Shown here piece after piece: positions 32,526 through 41,920 of a DNA stretch of 64,000 nt. Each line of letters begins with the position of its first letter. Position 1 is the first letter of the stretch. The DNA is taken from contig CAIPNE010000714.1 in the NCBI GenBank assembly GCA_903866355.1, forward strand, positions 85,614-149,613, given 5' to 3'. The notes under the pieces are model-generated. The model did not search any database and had not been told where the DNA came from. It worked only from the letters and a program-made list of their open reading frames with translations. Source of the stretch: an uncultured Gammaproteobacteria bacterium. Its GTDB lineage: Bacteria > Pseudomonadota > Gammaproteobacteria > Ga0077536. Both the position numbers and the translations under genes were made by a program.

Positions 32526-34924
32526 CAGCGGGGCCTCACTCCGGTTGCTTCCTCGTACTGCTCAACTAGCTCTTGCAGCAGCTTGCGGGATTCGGGTGCC
32601 CCGCCAGCCTGGATTTCCGGCCAGTCAGCACGAATCTGCGACTCGTAGCCAGCCATGCCGGTGATTGCATATGCTTCCGGATCTTCCACGATGTCACCAA
32701 CCGACACGCCGCTAGCTCGCCGCCGGATCGCCTTTTCCACCCGCTTGGCGTCGGCAGTGCGAGCCTTACCGTAAGAGGACGGACCCTTTTCAAACTTTGT
32801 CAACGGTCGGTTGGTTCGCAAGGTAGACACCTTGGCACCCTTGGGCATGGCCCCTCGCTGCTCGTCAGACTCCACCGGACGCTGCCGGTTACGAGGAAGC
32901 TCAGTTACCGTTTCGGAAGCGTCCTCGACGCCGCCTGGGCCGCTGGACTTCGGGCCTTCTCCGTGTGGTCCGGTAGCCGCAGCTTTCTGTTGACCGCCCT
33001 CTTCTTCCGGCGGCGGTGGGGAGACGCCGGGGAGCAGACCCATCTGACCGGCAGGCGACATCTGCTTGATCTGCTGCTCCTGCATTTCGGCCTGACCTTC
33101 GACCATTTCGGTCTGGGCCAGCCCCTGACGCAATTGCAGTGTGGCTGACAGTGCTGCCACCAGATCGTCGGGGTACGGGATGCCTTGGGAGTCGCAAAGC
33201 GTTTGCAGCTTCGCCATAGCCTGCGCCTTCGCCAGACCTTTGGAGACAGTCTCTTCGGCCTGCATTTCCAGTTCCCGGCTGAACTCAATCGGAATGTTGA
33301 CGGCCAGAGTGCCGTCCGACACCGGCACGCCCATCGACTTGAGTTGGGCGATGAACTGCCTTTCCTGAGCTTCGTCGCGCAGGTTGAGGGTAGCGAACTT
33401 AATTTCGGGCAGCAGCAGCTTGGGCACGCGGACGATTTCTTCTTCGCCAGTTTCCTCGTTGTACTGAACGATTTCCCGATAGATAGGAACCCTCAGCCCG
33501 CCCTTGAGTTCGTAATCGTAATGCTCCTGGGCTTCCGCGATGACCTCAGCCCGCTTCTGCATATGGCGAAGCACCTTCTTCTGGAAGGTGAGCATCAGTT
33601 GCTCGCAGACCTCGCGGTTCAGTGCGGAAGAGGCGTAAGTTCCACCGGCTCCGGAGCCGCCAGCAATAAGGGCCTGACCGATCCCCCACGCCTGAAGCAG
33701 CTTGGCGTCGATGCGGTCGTAGTCCTGGTCGAATCGGGGAACAGCCTCCCGGCCAAACACCGACTGGACGTTTACACCAAAGTTGTGTACGAGCAGCTTG
33801 AAGTCAGCAGCCAGCGCGTTCTGCATATCGTCGCGCAAATCATCCAGTTCGCCCTGGTCCGGAATCCAGGGTTCGCCGTCGCCCATATTTTCGATGCCCA
33901 TTGTCGCCAGGATCAGCGGGGCGTAGAGCCTGTCTGCCACCGCATCCTGGGCCGCGTTGAGGCTTTCTTCCATCATCAACGTGCGGAAAGATCGCAGCAG
34001 ATGAGGGGTTCCCCGCAGATCCCAGAAAGCAGCTTTGTTGACCAGGCGGGAGACGAGGGCATCGGAGATATCCAGGCCGTCATCCTGGGCAGCAGCCTTG
34101 ACGATTTCGGGGTAGTGCTTGACTAGCTGCTGGTACTCCCAGGTGCGCTCCATGCGCTCACTGGGGGTTTCTTCCGACTCGCCGCCGCCGTTAGGTCCGG
34201 AGCGCAGATTCTCCACCAACTCCTTGACCATGAGTTGGACGCGCTCTTCCTGAACGAACAGCGACTTTGAGACGCGGACCATGTCGGGGTTGAGGATTTC
34301 TTCACTTGACCAGATACCCAGCGACTCATTGAAGTGAGCCAAGCTGGTGACCTCACCAACCGTGAAGTATTCCCGCCCCAGACCTTCAGACAGGAACTCT
34401 CCGTAGTTCAGATCCTGCATGAACATTTGCTCGTAGAACTCTTGGATCTTCTTGTCGGTGGACTGGAACTCCAACCCGACAACCGGAAACTTGCTGTAGA
34501 TGTCGATGAGCAGCGGCACCAAGTCGTGGGTCGTGTACCACAACCGGCACCACCGACGAAGCTCAGTTAGCTCTTTCGGATCTTGGACATTAAAGGGGAT
34601 ACCTTTGTCCTCTAGGCTAGAGAAGGGCTGCCGGATCTTTGGCATCGCCATTTGGACATTGGAGGCGGTTCGGGTCATTCCGGTAGTTGATCCCCGCACA
34701 CTCGACATCTTCTGTCGGCGCATCTGTGCAGCCAACGCCTTGTTGGTGGAGTCGGTTACAGAGCCACGGGTGGCCGTATCTGCCACCTTCTTGGCTTCAA
34801 TCCGTGCCTGGACAGGAGAGTTAGGAAGGGTGTATCCGGCTTGGCGCAGCCTGCGCATTTCCGTTTCGGGATTGCCGACGTAAAAGTTCGATGACCGCCG
34901 GTCAGAGAAGGAGAAGTCACTCAT
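32522..34924 (-). CDS. Portal protein
   Basis: The 800-residue product has the hallmarks of a large phage portal: IPFNVQDPKELTELRRWCRL near residue 110, then a TTHDLVPLLIDIYSKFPVVG helix. A stem/clip region follows with GREYFTVGEVTSLAHFN and WSSEEILNPDMVRVSKSLF. A long helical segment (LLRSFRTLMMEESLNAAQD, YAPLILATMGIENMG) comes next. The C-terminal ~150 residues are Gln/Pro-rich, then basic. Twelve copies should form the DNA entry ring at one capsid vertex. It overlaps its neighbours at both ends by 4-8 bases, fitting a co-translated head operon. Confidence 0.85.
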   Translation of the reverse strand: MSDFSFSDRRSSNFYVGNPETEMRRLRQAGYTLPNSPVQARIEAKKVADTATRGSVTDSTNKALAAQMRRQKMSSVRGSTTGMTRTASNVQMAMPKIRQPFSSLEDKGIPFNVQDPKELTELRRWCRLWYTTHDLVPLLIDIYSKFPVVGLEFQSTDKKIQEFYEQMFMQDLNYGEFLSEGLGREYFTVGEVTSLAHFNESLGIWSSEEILNPDMVRVSKSLFVQEERVQLMVKELVENLRSGPNGGGESEETPSERMERTWEYQQLVKHYPEIVKAAAQDDGLDISDALVSRLVNKAAFWDLRGTPHLLRSFRTLMMEESLNAAQDAVADRLYAPLILATMGIENMGDGEPWIPDQGELDDLRDDMQNALAADFKLLVHNFGVNVQSVFGREAVPRFDQDYDRIDAKLLQAWGIGQALIAGGSGAGGTYASSALNREVCEQLMLTFQKKVLRHMQKRAEVIAEAQEHYDYELKGGLRVPIYREIVQYNEETGEEEIVRVPKLLLPEIKFATLNLRDEAQERQFIAQLKSMGVPVSDGTLAVNIPIEFSRELEMQAEETVSKGLAKAQAMAKLQTLCDSQGIPYPDDLVAALSATLQLRQGLAQTEMVEGQAEMQEQQIKQMSPAGQMGLLPGVSPPPPEEEGGQQKAAATGPHGEGPKSSGPGGVEDASETVTELPRNRQRPVESDEQRGAMPKGAKVSTLRTNRPLTKFEKGPSSYGKARTADAKRVEKAIRRRASGVSVGDIVEDPEAYAITGMAGYESQIRADWPEIQAGGAPESRKLLQELVEQYEEATGVRPRW

Positions 34925-35279
34925 CTGCGGACACCTTCTCGCTGACCTTGGTCAGGCACGATTCGGTGTACCACAGCGTTTCGGGGACGGTTTCGTATGC
35001 CTTCTCTTCAAAGCGAACCAGGAAAGAGGGATGCACCCAGGTGCCGCCGTTCTTGAGGTCGGTAGAGACTTCCTCCACCACGCCGATACCGTCGTAGAGT
35101 TGCCCGCCGGTTCGGCACTCCACCCTGTCCCCCACCTTGAAGGGGACGGTGAGCGCCATGAAGTTCATGGCATATATAAGGTCACGCGGAACGAAGCATT
35201 TGTCGCAGTACCCACGATCTAGCTCGTCGGTATGGACAATCCCCTTTAGCCTCTTGCAGGAGTAACAGACCTTCTTCAT
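34917..35279 (-). CDS. Zinc-ribbon protein (120 aa)
   Basis: The N-terminus has CYSCKR and YCDKCF pairs about 18 residues apart, a simple zinc ribbon. It is followed by a small beta-barrel-like region (VPFKVGDRVECRTGGQLYDG, IGVVEEVSTDLKNGGTWVHP) resembling SH3- or KOW-like folds. ATGA overlap with the upstream gene and an 8-base overlap with the portal gene show tight coupling. A nucleic-acid-binding or portal-assembly helper is possible but not shown. Confidence 0.65.
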   Translation of the reverse strand: MKKVCYSCKRLKGIVHTDELDRGYCDKCFVPRDLIYAMNFMALTVPFKVGDRVECRTGGQLYDGIGVVEEVSTDLKNGGTWVHPSFLVRFEEKAYETVPETLWYTESCLTKVSEKVSADE

Positions 35280-36649
35280 GCCTTACCCGTCCAGCGCTGA
35301 TTCTTGTCCCGCCGATGCCAGTCATCGGGAGTGGACTTCAGCTTATTGCCATTATCGGGATGATGGTCGGAAGGCCACGCATCAGTTGCAAAGTCCTCGC
35401 CGTCGTCGTCATTCCCGACAGGCTTCTGCTGGAGAGCATCTAGCAGATTGGCCTTGCGCTCCTTGTCCATCTGCTTCTTGATGCCGTCAGGCAGGCATCC
35501 GGAACACCACTTCTGGCCGCGATGATCGACGGTCCCACTCAGGTCGTAGTCACGGATACCCTTGCCGCAGGCAGGGCAGGAGTCCTTGGCGGCTTGGCGC
35601 ATAGCCTTGCGGTGGCCGTCGCACTTCCGGCAGGAGCCTTCGGCGCACGGCTTGGTGCCGGGGACGCGCTCGTAGCCTTCCCAGCATTCGCACTTACCTT
35701 TGGCTTGATGCTTCCGACTCAGCCGCATCTTGCCCTTCTGGTCAAGATTGCGCACATACTCGTTGTACTCCTGAGAGAAGCTGCGGCGCTCCTCTTCGGG
35801 GAGCCGATTAAAAGCGTTATGGTCGAGGTTCTTGTCAGGATGCGTCAGTCTCAGCCAACGCTCAAAACCGACACCCGAAGCCAGTTCCTCTTCGGAAGCT
35901 GTTCGCTTCTTATTCGCCACGATGACGTTATCCCTGACCGGAACCTCACGGCACAGGTACTTCTCGACGGCAGCCTGACGGTTCTCCCCGCCGGTACCGA
36001 TGACGTAGGAGTTCCAGATCTTGCCGCACTTGCAGTTATGGTAGCCGGGAACCGACAGCTTGGCCCCGCACTTGCACATAAAGCTATCGGGCGTTTCGGT
36101 AGCAACGTACGCCGACAGCCGCTGGTTCCATTCCCAGCCGTCTACGTTGTGCTGACGAGAAGCCTGAACCGGACCCCAGCCCGTCCAAGCCTGCTTTTTC
36201 TGGCGGCGCTCTTCGTCTTTGCGCTTCTTGTAGAAGTACGGGTTTTCGGTGTGCTGGTTTTTAGAGCGATCTACCTGCTTCTTGCGCTCTTCAAACAGCT
36301 TGTACCAGCCGTCATGGACTTCAGCGCTGCGCTGACCACCAAAGAGATACCGGCGTAGCTGGCTGACGCCGCGCTCTCCGATACCGTATTCGCTGGCGAA
36401 GTCGTAGAGGTCTTTGTCTCCACCAATACCTAGCTGACCCTGCTGGGCACGCTGCTGTACCCACTGCTGCCACTTATCGAACATAGAGGCTTCGCGGTAC
36501 TGACCAGGCTTTTTACCCGGCCCGTGATGACGGCTCAAAGCATTAAGTAAACGCTCTGCACAATTCCGGCAAAACCCGGTAGGCCCCAACAGCTTGAGGT
36601 CTATGGTTCCTTCAGCGGGTTTGCCGCACAGGTTCTGGCAGTTTCCCAA
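35276..36649 (-). CDS. Multi-zinc-ribbon protein (457 aa)
   Basis: I prefer the TTG start at 36649, preceded by GGTGAGGAC. The longer GTG start at 36724 overlaps the neighbour by 55 bases with no well-spaced ribosome site. The product has at least four cysteine clusters: CQNLCGK...CRNC near the N-terminus, CKCGAKL...CKCGK near residue 190, CECWEGY...CRKCDG near 340, and CPACGKG...WCSGCLPD near 385. A WLRLTHPDKNLDHNAFNRL segment near residue 280 resembles the HPD loop of a DnaJ domain. Long basic stretches suggest nucleic-acid binding. It sits in the head operon; the precise role is unknown. Confidence 0.65.
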   Translation of the reverse strand: MGNCQNLCGKPAEGTIDLKLLGPTGFCRNCAERLLNALSRHHGPGKKPGQYREASMFDKWQQWVQQRAQQGQLGIGGDKDLYDFASEYGIGERGVSQLRRYLFGGQRSAEVHDGWYKLFEERKKQVDRSKNQHTENPYFYKKRKDEERRQKKQAWTGWGPVQASRQHNVDGWEWNQRLSAYVATETPDSFMCKCGAKLSVPGYHNCKCGKIWNSYVIGTGGENRQAAVEKYLCREVPVRDNVIVANKKRTASEEELASGVGFERWLRLTHPDKNLDHNAFNRLPEEERRSFSQEYNEYVRNLDQKGKMRLSRKHQAKGKCECWEGYERVPGTKPCAEGSCRKCDGHRKAMRQAAKDSCPACGKGIRDYDLSGTVDHRGQKWCSGCLPDGIKKQMDKERKANLLDALQQKPVGNDDDGEDFATDAWPSDHHPDNGNKLKSTPDDWHRRDKNQRWTGKA

Positions 36650-36669
36650 GTCCTCACCAGCGGTGCGGC

Positions 36670-39063
36670 TTAGCCTTTTGGGTAACCACGCTCCGTTTCG
36701 ACAGAGGCGCGGAAGTCCATCCACTCCTTGTCGTCGTGGCCTTCGCCGCCGTCCTCTTCTTCGGACTCTTCGTCGTACTCTTCGGGGCCGAAGTCATCGT
36801 CGTAATAGTTGCCCTCTTCGGCAGACATCTGGTCGAGGTAATCCTCAAACCGGGCTTCTGCTCCACCGATAATCGGCTCGCCTTCTTCGTTGAAGTAGCG
36901 ACTTTCGGCAACCCGGCGACGGCCTTCGTACAGGGAGTCGTGACCGTGTACGTCGTGAACTTGCGGGCCGTCCCAGTAGGCAGGATCAACCTCTTCTTCG
37001 TGACCGTCATCCCCAATGCCGTGATACAAAAACTCAATGGCTTCGGGATCACCTTGGTCGGCCAGATGATTGAGGGTGTCCCACAACTCCGTAGCCTTGA
37101 GGTCATCGGGGTCGATGTACTTGTACTCTTCGATGAGTTCGGCGGTCTGGCTGGCGTACCGGCGACGGCGAGCCTGCATCTGCATCTGCTGGGCGATTTC
37201 CGGCGGGAGCGCACCCTGACCGGCGGCTGCCGGGGGAGGACCACCAGGAGCGGCACCACCCATAGCGGACGGATCGACGCCGCCCTGACCCATCAGTTGC
37301 GCCAGCATGGCCGGATCAATCTGGCCGGAAGCCGGATCGACTCCCTGCGGTGCCGGTCCCTGCGGAGCCTGGGTCTGAGGAAGGACGTTGACGGTGCCAG
37401 CCGGGGGCATGACATTCATCGGGTTCTGTGCCTGCTGAACCTGCTCCGCGTACTGGATGGTCTGGAGCGCCTGCTGCAACGGCTGGATGGACTCTTGGAA
37501 CTCTTCGGCCTTCTCATTGAGCAGGTTGGTGATCGCCTCATCGGCCTGCATGAGGTAGTCCTTGCCAGCAGCGGTACGGCGAGCTTGGTACTCCATAAGG
37601 CCCAGGTCCAAAGGCTCCTTGACGTTAGACATACCATCGGGGAACAGGCCGCTAGTGCCAGCCATGGGGTTGACCGCTGGTGGTGTGTAGGGGTTGGTGA
37701 GGTTATTGATGTTGACGCCACCGATTTCCGGCGCTGAGCCACCAGGAACCTCAGCGTGACGCTGAAGAGCAGCGGTCAGGATGAAGTACTCCTTGTCGGG
37801 GCGGTTAACGGCGTAGTACTCCAGCGTCCTAGCAGACGGGCGGGCCAGGTTATCCACGCACCACTGGGCGTACCGCTTGATGATTGCTGCGGTAACCGCA
37901 CCGCTACCTGCGCCAGGAATGCCAGATCCGCTGGTGCCGGGTACCGGGGGCGGGGCAGCGGGGTCGGTCGGCGTCATCCCCGAAGCATCGGGAGCAGCCG
38001 GGGCGGTGGTAGGGGGATATCCCATCATTTCATTGGCCTGACGGCGGGCATGCTTGCCCGAATCCCCGCCGGGGGTGAAGTTGCTGCTTGGCGGGCCGTC
38101 GTATCCGTTCTGGGAGACGGAATCCAGGTAGCCGTGGAAGTCGCCTTCCGGAATCAGATCGTCGTCGGACGGCTGGAAGGTCGCGTCGATGTCCTGCACC
38201 GGGCCGGTGGTGTCGGCCTGACGGCGACGAGACTCCTTGTTGCCGGAAGCGCCTTCCCACTTACCATCGGTGTCGGGGAAAGGCTTGGCCTTCGGACGAG
38301 GGGGCTTCTCGTCATTGGTCATCATTTCCCGGTAGGCATCCAACTCGTCGCCGGAATAGGCCACCCGGCTGGCGCGACGGTTGACTAAGCCCTTCAGTTC
38401 GTCCTTGATGCGCTTGGCTTCCGGCCCACGCCAGGTACCGGCGTTGGAGAGGAAGTAGTTGACGATGTGCTTGGCCGGATCTTGGTAGTACATATCATCG
38501 ACGCTCTCCAGTTCGTGGAGGGCATCCAGATACGGCTGAGCGGCGAAGTTGACCTTCGGCCAGTTGCGCTTGATGTCCCGCGCAATCTCATGCAGCGGAC
38601 GAGGGCCTTGCTGCTGCCGCTGAGCCTTGGCGTCCAGTATGTCGCCAACAGTGCCCAGGCTGGGCATATCTGGCGAGTGAACGTCCCAGTCCTTCAGGTC
38701 GCCTTCGTAGTCTTCCTTCTCAAAGTCAGGATGATCGACGGGGTCGAAGTCGGGGCTACTCTCGTCGCGGGGGTCGCCCTTAGCAATCCGCTCACGCCAC
38801 TCGCGCTCCATGGTCTTGCAGACCTTGCGCATCACGCCGGTCACCGGCATCAGGTGGGCGTTGACCGTTCGGATCATGTCGTCTTTGCACAGGGCGACCC
38901 GGTCGTGGAACTCTTCCTTGGTCTTGGCGCAGAACAGGTGTGCCCCGTACTGCTCCCGCACGTCGTAGATCGCAGCGGCCAGCTTGTCGGTCGCGGCCTG
39001 CTTGGCGATCTTCTGCTCAGAATCCGAAGCTACAAGCGCCTCAAATGCGGTGATGTCAGACAC
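36670..39063 (-). CDS. Large virion structural protein (797 aa)
   Basis: GTG start at 39063 with a weak ribosome site. The N-terminal 260 residues are helical and charged (EALVASDSEQKIAKQAATDK, MRKVCKTMEREWRERIAKG). A Pro/Gly/Ala-rich central part (APAAPDASGMTPTDPAAPPP) follows. A helical region (YLMQADEAITNLLNEKAEEF, IQPLQQALQTIQYAEQVQQA) then leads into a very acidic C-terminus (DDDFGPEEYDEESEEEDGGE). No enzymatic motif is seen. It resembles other low-complexity virion proteins flanking the portal in this genome and is likely an internal head protein. Confidence 0.6.
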   Translation of the reverse strand: MSDITAFEALVASDSEQKIAKQAATDKLAAAIYDVREQYGAHLFCAKTKEEFHDRVALCKDDMIRTVNAHLMPVTGVMRKVCKTMEREWRERIAKGDPRDESSPDFDPVDHPDFEKEDYEGDLKDWDVHSPDMPSLGTVGDILDAKAQRQQQGPRPLHEIARDIKRNWPKVNFAAQPYLDALHELESVDDMYYQDPAKHIVNYFLSNAGTWRGPEAKRIKDELKGLVNRRASRVAYSGDELDAYREMMTNDEKPPRPKAKPFPDTDGKWEGASGNKESRRRQADTTGPVQDIDATFQPSDDDLIPEGDFHGYLDSVSQNGYDGPPSSNFTPGGDSGKHARRQANEMMGYPPTTAPAAPDASGMTPTDPAAPPPVPGTSGSGIPGAGSGAVTAAIIKRYAQWCVDNLARPSARTLEYYAVNRPDKEYFILTAALQRHAEVPGGSAPEIGGVNINNLTNPYTPPAVNPMAGTSGLFPDGMSNVKEPLDLGLMEYQARRTAAGKDYLMQADEAITNLLNEKAEEFQESIQPLQQALQTIQYAEQVQQAQNPMNVMPPAGTVNVLPQTQAPQGPAPQGVDPASGQIDPAMLAQLMGQGGVDPSAMGGAAPGGPPPAAAGQGALPPEIAQQMQMQARRRRYASQTAELIEEYKYIDPDDLKATELWDTLNHLADQGDPEAIEFLYHGIGDDGHEEEVDPAYWDGPQVHDVHGHDSLYEGRRRVAESRYFNEEGEPIIGGAEARFEDYLDQMSAEEGNYYDDDFGPEEYDEESEEEDGGEGHDDKEWMDFRASVETERGYPKG

Positions 39064-39137
39064 GTCTGCCCTGCTTCCAGTCGTCGTCGGGAGAGCTTCC
39101 TCGTAACTTCTGTCGGCGGGATCAGCCGGTTACAGGA

Positions 39138-39473
39138 TTAAAGAGCCTGCTTGGCGTGCTTGCTGATTTTTGACGCCTTAGTGATGATGTCGGCAGGCGC
39201 GTCTTTGATGTACGGGATCAGCATGTCGATGACTTCAATCATGCTGGATAGCGCTTCTCGCAGTTCACGGTTATCCCGGTCTAGCTTCTCGTTCAGGCTG
39301 GACAGCCGGTCTGCCAATCCCCCCGCTGCGTTGCTCAGGATTTCAGCGGCGTGAGCGCGAGACTCGCCCCGACTGGAGCGAGCGGCAACAATTGAAGCGC
39401 CAACCGTCCCCAGGCCCGCCCCAATGCCTGCATAAGAAAGTGCCGACAAAACAGCACTAACGCCACTAGACAT
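39138..39473 (-). CDS. Small membrane protein with coiled coil (111 aa)
   Basis: The N-terminal 30 residues form one Gly/Ala-rich membrane segment (VLSALSYAGIGAGLGTVGAS). The rest is a helical coiled coil (LADRLSSLNEKLDRDNRELR, EALSSMIEVIDMLIPYIKD) ending in KHAKQAL. It overlaps the four-helix membrane protein gene upstream by 8 bases. Paired small membrane proteins are often holin and antiholin, but these lie far from the endolysin (54342), so that assignment is weak. A membrane-docking role is an alternative. Confidence 0.6.
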   Translation of the reverse strand: MSSGVSAVLSALSYAGIGAGLGTVGASIVAARSSRGESRAHAAEILSNAAGGLADRLSSLNEKLDRDNRELREALSSMIEVIDMLIPYIKDAPADIITKASKISKHAKQAL

Positions 39474-39924
39474 CCTTCTTCTCCAGTCGTGATGCCAGCC
39501 GCTCCACCCCGATTAACTGGTTGATGTCCCACAAGGCCAGGTAGCCGACGTAACCCAGCGCCGCGAAAAGCACAGATGTTGAGTAAACATGGTAGTCCCC
39601 GGTGTAGAACCTGAGGATCATGTACACCAGGATGGAGACGAACTGCCCGACATCAGCGCCCATCCGGAGCCACATGGCACGGTATTTGCAGGGCGGTGAT
39701 CTGTGAATCAGGTAGTCAGACAGGATAGCGGTAGGGGTTGCCCATAATGTCAGCCCGCCCCAGACCCAGAAGGCCCCGGCTGCTTCGTCCTGAAGCTCGC
39801 GGGGGATTGCGGCGAAATCCCCCTTCACAATGATGACGAGAGTGCCAACCCAGATGGTCAGGTAGAGGAAGTGCCGGAAAGAAAGATACTTCTCTGACAC
39901 ATCAACTTTTCCCCAAAAGCTCAT
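39466..39924 (-). CDS. Multi-pass membrane protein (152 aa)
   Basis: Four likely membrane helices are readable at roughly residues 17-35 (FLYLTIWVGTLVIIV), 52-70 (FWVWGGLTLWATPTAILSD), 88-108 (MGADVGQFVSILVYMILRF) and 114-132 (YSTSVLFAALGYVGYLALW). A charged tail (ERLASRLEKKDV) follows. Ribosome site CTAGGAGAGTCACCCA. It is coupled to the small membrane coiled-coil gene. Holin function is possible; size and topology are compatible, but location in the head region is not typical. Confidence 0.65.
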   Translation of the reverse strand: MSFWGKVDVSEKYLSFRHFLYLTIWVGTLVIIVKGDFAAIPRELQDEAAGAFWVWGGLTLWATPTAILSDYLIHRSPPCKYRAMWLRMGADVGQFVSILVYMILRFYTGDYHVYSTSVLFAALGYVGYLALWDINQLIGVERLASRLEKKDV

Positions 39925-39936
39925 TGGGTGACTCTC

Positions 39937-41421
39937 CTAGAGGAACAGAGCTTCAGAGGGCAATGATGCAGCACGATCCAGTGCAGGTCTGCTGGCACTC
40001 CGCAGCAGGGCGATGTGATTACTCCGCTGGGTAGCACCATCGACCACCCTCTGAACGAAGGCTGTCGTAATGGTTCGGGAGCGGTCTACGGAGTAGGACG
40101 AAGTTGCCTTCTGCGCGTAGTGCATAGCGCGGGTTCCAAGCTCACGGGCATCGTTGGTGTCGATGTTGTCGGCCAGGAACCGGCTGGACTCCAGGGTGAC
40201 GTAGCGCCGGTCTTGGGGGGATAGGCCCCCTTTGCGTGGCCCGCCTCGCACAATTGCGTCGGCTAATTCTCTCAAGCCTTCGTTGCGCTGGTCCTCGCCA
40301 CGCTGGACGTTTTCCGGCGAGAACTCTTCCAGGTACTCAGCGATCACGTCAGGATCGGTGCGCAGTTCATGCGGTGTGCGGTCGAACCGACCCTCATCAG
40401 CCCAGTGACCTGAACCTTCGGTGCAGTTATCTCCCGGCTTAGACCCACACTCAGGGCACTCAATACTGCGCCACTCAGATCCGGCAGCCTTTTTGTCCCA
40501 GCCCTTTTCGGAGTCGGCAGCTTCCCACGGAGCTAGACCATCATGCTCTTCTTTGAGGGAACCGGCAGCCTCTTTGTAGACCTCTTCCTCTTCCCCACCC
40601 TTGAACTCTTCTTCGTCGCCGCAGTTACCTTTCTTGCGACGATCCCGTTCGGCCTTCTCTTCCCGTGCCTGGGATTCGGGAACGTAGGGATCTAGGCCGG
40701 TGCGGTCGATGTACTCCTGCAACCGCTGATCGCGCTGCTTCGTCAGTTCACGCCACCGGGCACGGTCTTCGGCATCCGGCTCCAGACCGTAGTCGGAGAA
40801 CCAGTCACCGTCTCCGTAGTAGATATCGCCATGCTCCCCACCCTCAGTGCGGGGAGTGAAGTGCGGATCTGTGCCACGCGGGGCTGGCATAGCGATGCGC
40901 CGACGCGCCTCTTTGCCTTCGCCCTTGCGATCCCGCTTTAGGCGTTCTTCTAGGTCTTTCCCGCCGGGGCCGCGCTTCCATTTCTTGCCCCACTCCTGGG
41001 ACTCTTCGTCGTCGTCTTCGTCGGCAAGCTCGTTGTAGATGTCCCAGCCAACCGGGTTGCCGTCATCGTTGGTTTTGCCGCCCCAGTCTCCATAGCTTCC
41101 TGCCGCGATGTGAACTCCGGCGATGGGCGAGGTATCCTCACGGTCATAGGCCCCGGTCAGCAGATCCTCGCGGAGAGCGACGAGGGCGCGAGCATCGGTT
41201 TCCAGTTCGGCCAGCCGGTGCAACGGCCCGACCTCAGCGCCACGGCGAGCAACGTGAGTACGAGCAATGTTCATCAGTCGGCGGCACTGGGCCAGCCGGT
41301 TGTCGATGGAGAACGGGGTGCCGTCAAACCAGGAATCCGTCGCGGCAGCGTACTTCTTGTGGGCGGTATCGAAGCTGGCGGCGGTCGCCCGGTCGTCAAT
41401 GGATCGGCTATTGGTAAACAT
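39937..41421 (-). CDS. Virion-associated protein with phage zinc motif (494 aa)
   Basis: The N-terminal ~90 residues are helical (RLAQCRRLMNIARTHVARRG, LAELETDARALVALREDL). The middle is very charged (EWGKKWKRGPGGKDLEERLK, DRRKKGNCGDEEEFKGGEEE). At about residue 320 is IECPECGSKPGDNCTEGSGH, followed by FDRTPHELR. This matches the CPxCG-x-PGxxC-xn-H pattern of a small zinc domain frequent in actinobacterial phage proteins. The C-terminus is helical. It opens the head operon behind a repeated strong leader. Function unknown; a structural or DNA-binding role is plausible. Confidence 0.6.
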   Translation of the reverse strand: MFTNSRSIDDRATAASFDTAHKKYAAATDSWFDGTPFSIDNRLAQCRRLMNIARTHVARRGAEVGPLHRLAELETDARALVALREDLLTGAYDREDTSPIAGVHIAAGSYGDWGGKTNDDGNPVGWDIYNELADEDDDEESQEWGKKWKRGPGGKDLEERLKRDRKGEGKEARRRIAMPAPRGTDPHFTPRTEGGEHGDIYYGDGDWFSDYGLEPDAEDRARWRELTKQRDQRLQEYIDRTGLDPYVPESQAREEKAERDRRKKGNCGDEEEFKGGEEEEVYKEAAGSLKEEHDGLAPWEAADSEKGWDKKAAGSEWRSIECPECGSKPGDNCTEGSGHWADEGRFDRTPHELRTDPDVIAEYLEEFSPENVQRGEDQRNEGLRELADAIVRGGPRKGGLSPQDRRYVTLESSRFLADNIDTNDARELGTRAMHYAQKATSSYSVDRSRTITTAFVQRVVDGATQRSNHIALLRSASRPALDRAASLPSEALFL

Positions 41422-41464
41422 ACTGACCTCCTACTCTTTCGGTAGCAGGGCGGCAGGGTTCACA
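41419..41464 (-). promoter_or_regulatory. Repeated intergenic leader upstream of the 494-residue gene
   Basis: CTGTGAACCCTGCCGCCCTG contains the stop codon of the upstream gene. It is followed by CGAAAGAGTAGGAGGTCAGT and the ATG. The layout matches the leader at 31832 and the ones at 52860 and 54300. No -10/-35 pair is evident inside it. Confidence 0.55.
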
Positions 41465-41729
41465 GTGAGGACACCTGCTCTTTGTCCATTTCGGGTGTCC
41501 GGACATACCGAAGCTCTACGCGCCCGTCAATGGCGACAATCTTGTCGAATCGGTACGCCAGGACGGCCAGCTTGTCGCGGAGGATCAGCCGGTTGAGATT
41601 GCCGTGTGCTGCGCGAATCTTTTCAACATCGGCCAGCGGGACGGCATAGAACACTTCCGGACAGTTGCTGGTAGCAACTCGCACGGTGTGGCCGTCCTGT
41701 TCTCCCCCCACTAACTGAAGATCGGGCAT
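41460..41729 (-). CDS. Small hypothetical protein (89 aa)
   Basis: ATG 41729 follows AGGAGGTGTC, an excellent ribosome site; the upstream in-frame extension has none. The product begins MPDLQLVGGEQDGHTVRVAT. It has a DVEKIRAAHGNLNRLIL region and ends in a beta hairpin (VAIDGRVELRYVRTPEM). LVGGEQDGHTV is a recurring opening in small actinobacterial phage proteins of unknown role. It is the first minus-strand gene left of the divergent region. Confidence 0.7.
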   Translation of the reverse strand: MPDLQLVGGEQDGHTVRVATSNCPEVFYAVPLADVEKIRAAHGNLNRLILRDKLAVLAYRFDKIVAIDGRVELRYVRTPEMDKEQVSSL

Positions 41730-41920
41730 GACACCTCCTGCGCTCACTCTTTAAGGTGTCTGTCGGTGCGGATGGGACTGCGATGAGGCAGTCCTGTCCC
41801 TACGCTATAACTCACACTAGGGCGACACGATCACGGGGAAAAGACAACTTGCTCCGACAGCATAAAGGTTGCAGCATCAGTTTTCTCCCCGCCCACCCCT
41901 CGACGCAGAAATGAGCTTCC
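41730..41920. promoter_or_regulatory. Divergent intergenic region between the 89-residue gene and nrdH
   Basis: This 191-base gap is the only divergent junction in the window, so it should hold promoters for both strands. On the minus strand a TTATAG element lies near 41803-41808, and a 7-base-pair hairpin (GGACTGC/GCAGTCC) near 41786-41805 lies between it and the start. On the plus strand CATAAAG near 41870 is a weak -10 candidate about 45 bases before nrdH. None has a good -35 partner. Confidence 0.4.

Noticed and set aside
39138..39924. Assignment of the two membrane genes as the holin-antiholin pair
   Set aside because: Topology fits, but they are 14 kb from the endolysin and within the head operon; the two-helix protein at 51875 is closer to the lysis genes, so I kept these as unassigned membrane proteins.
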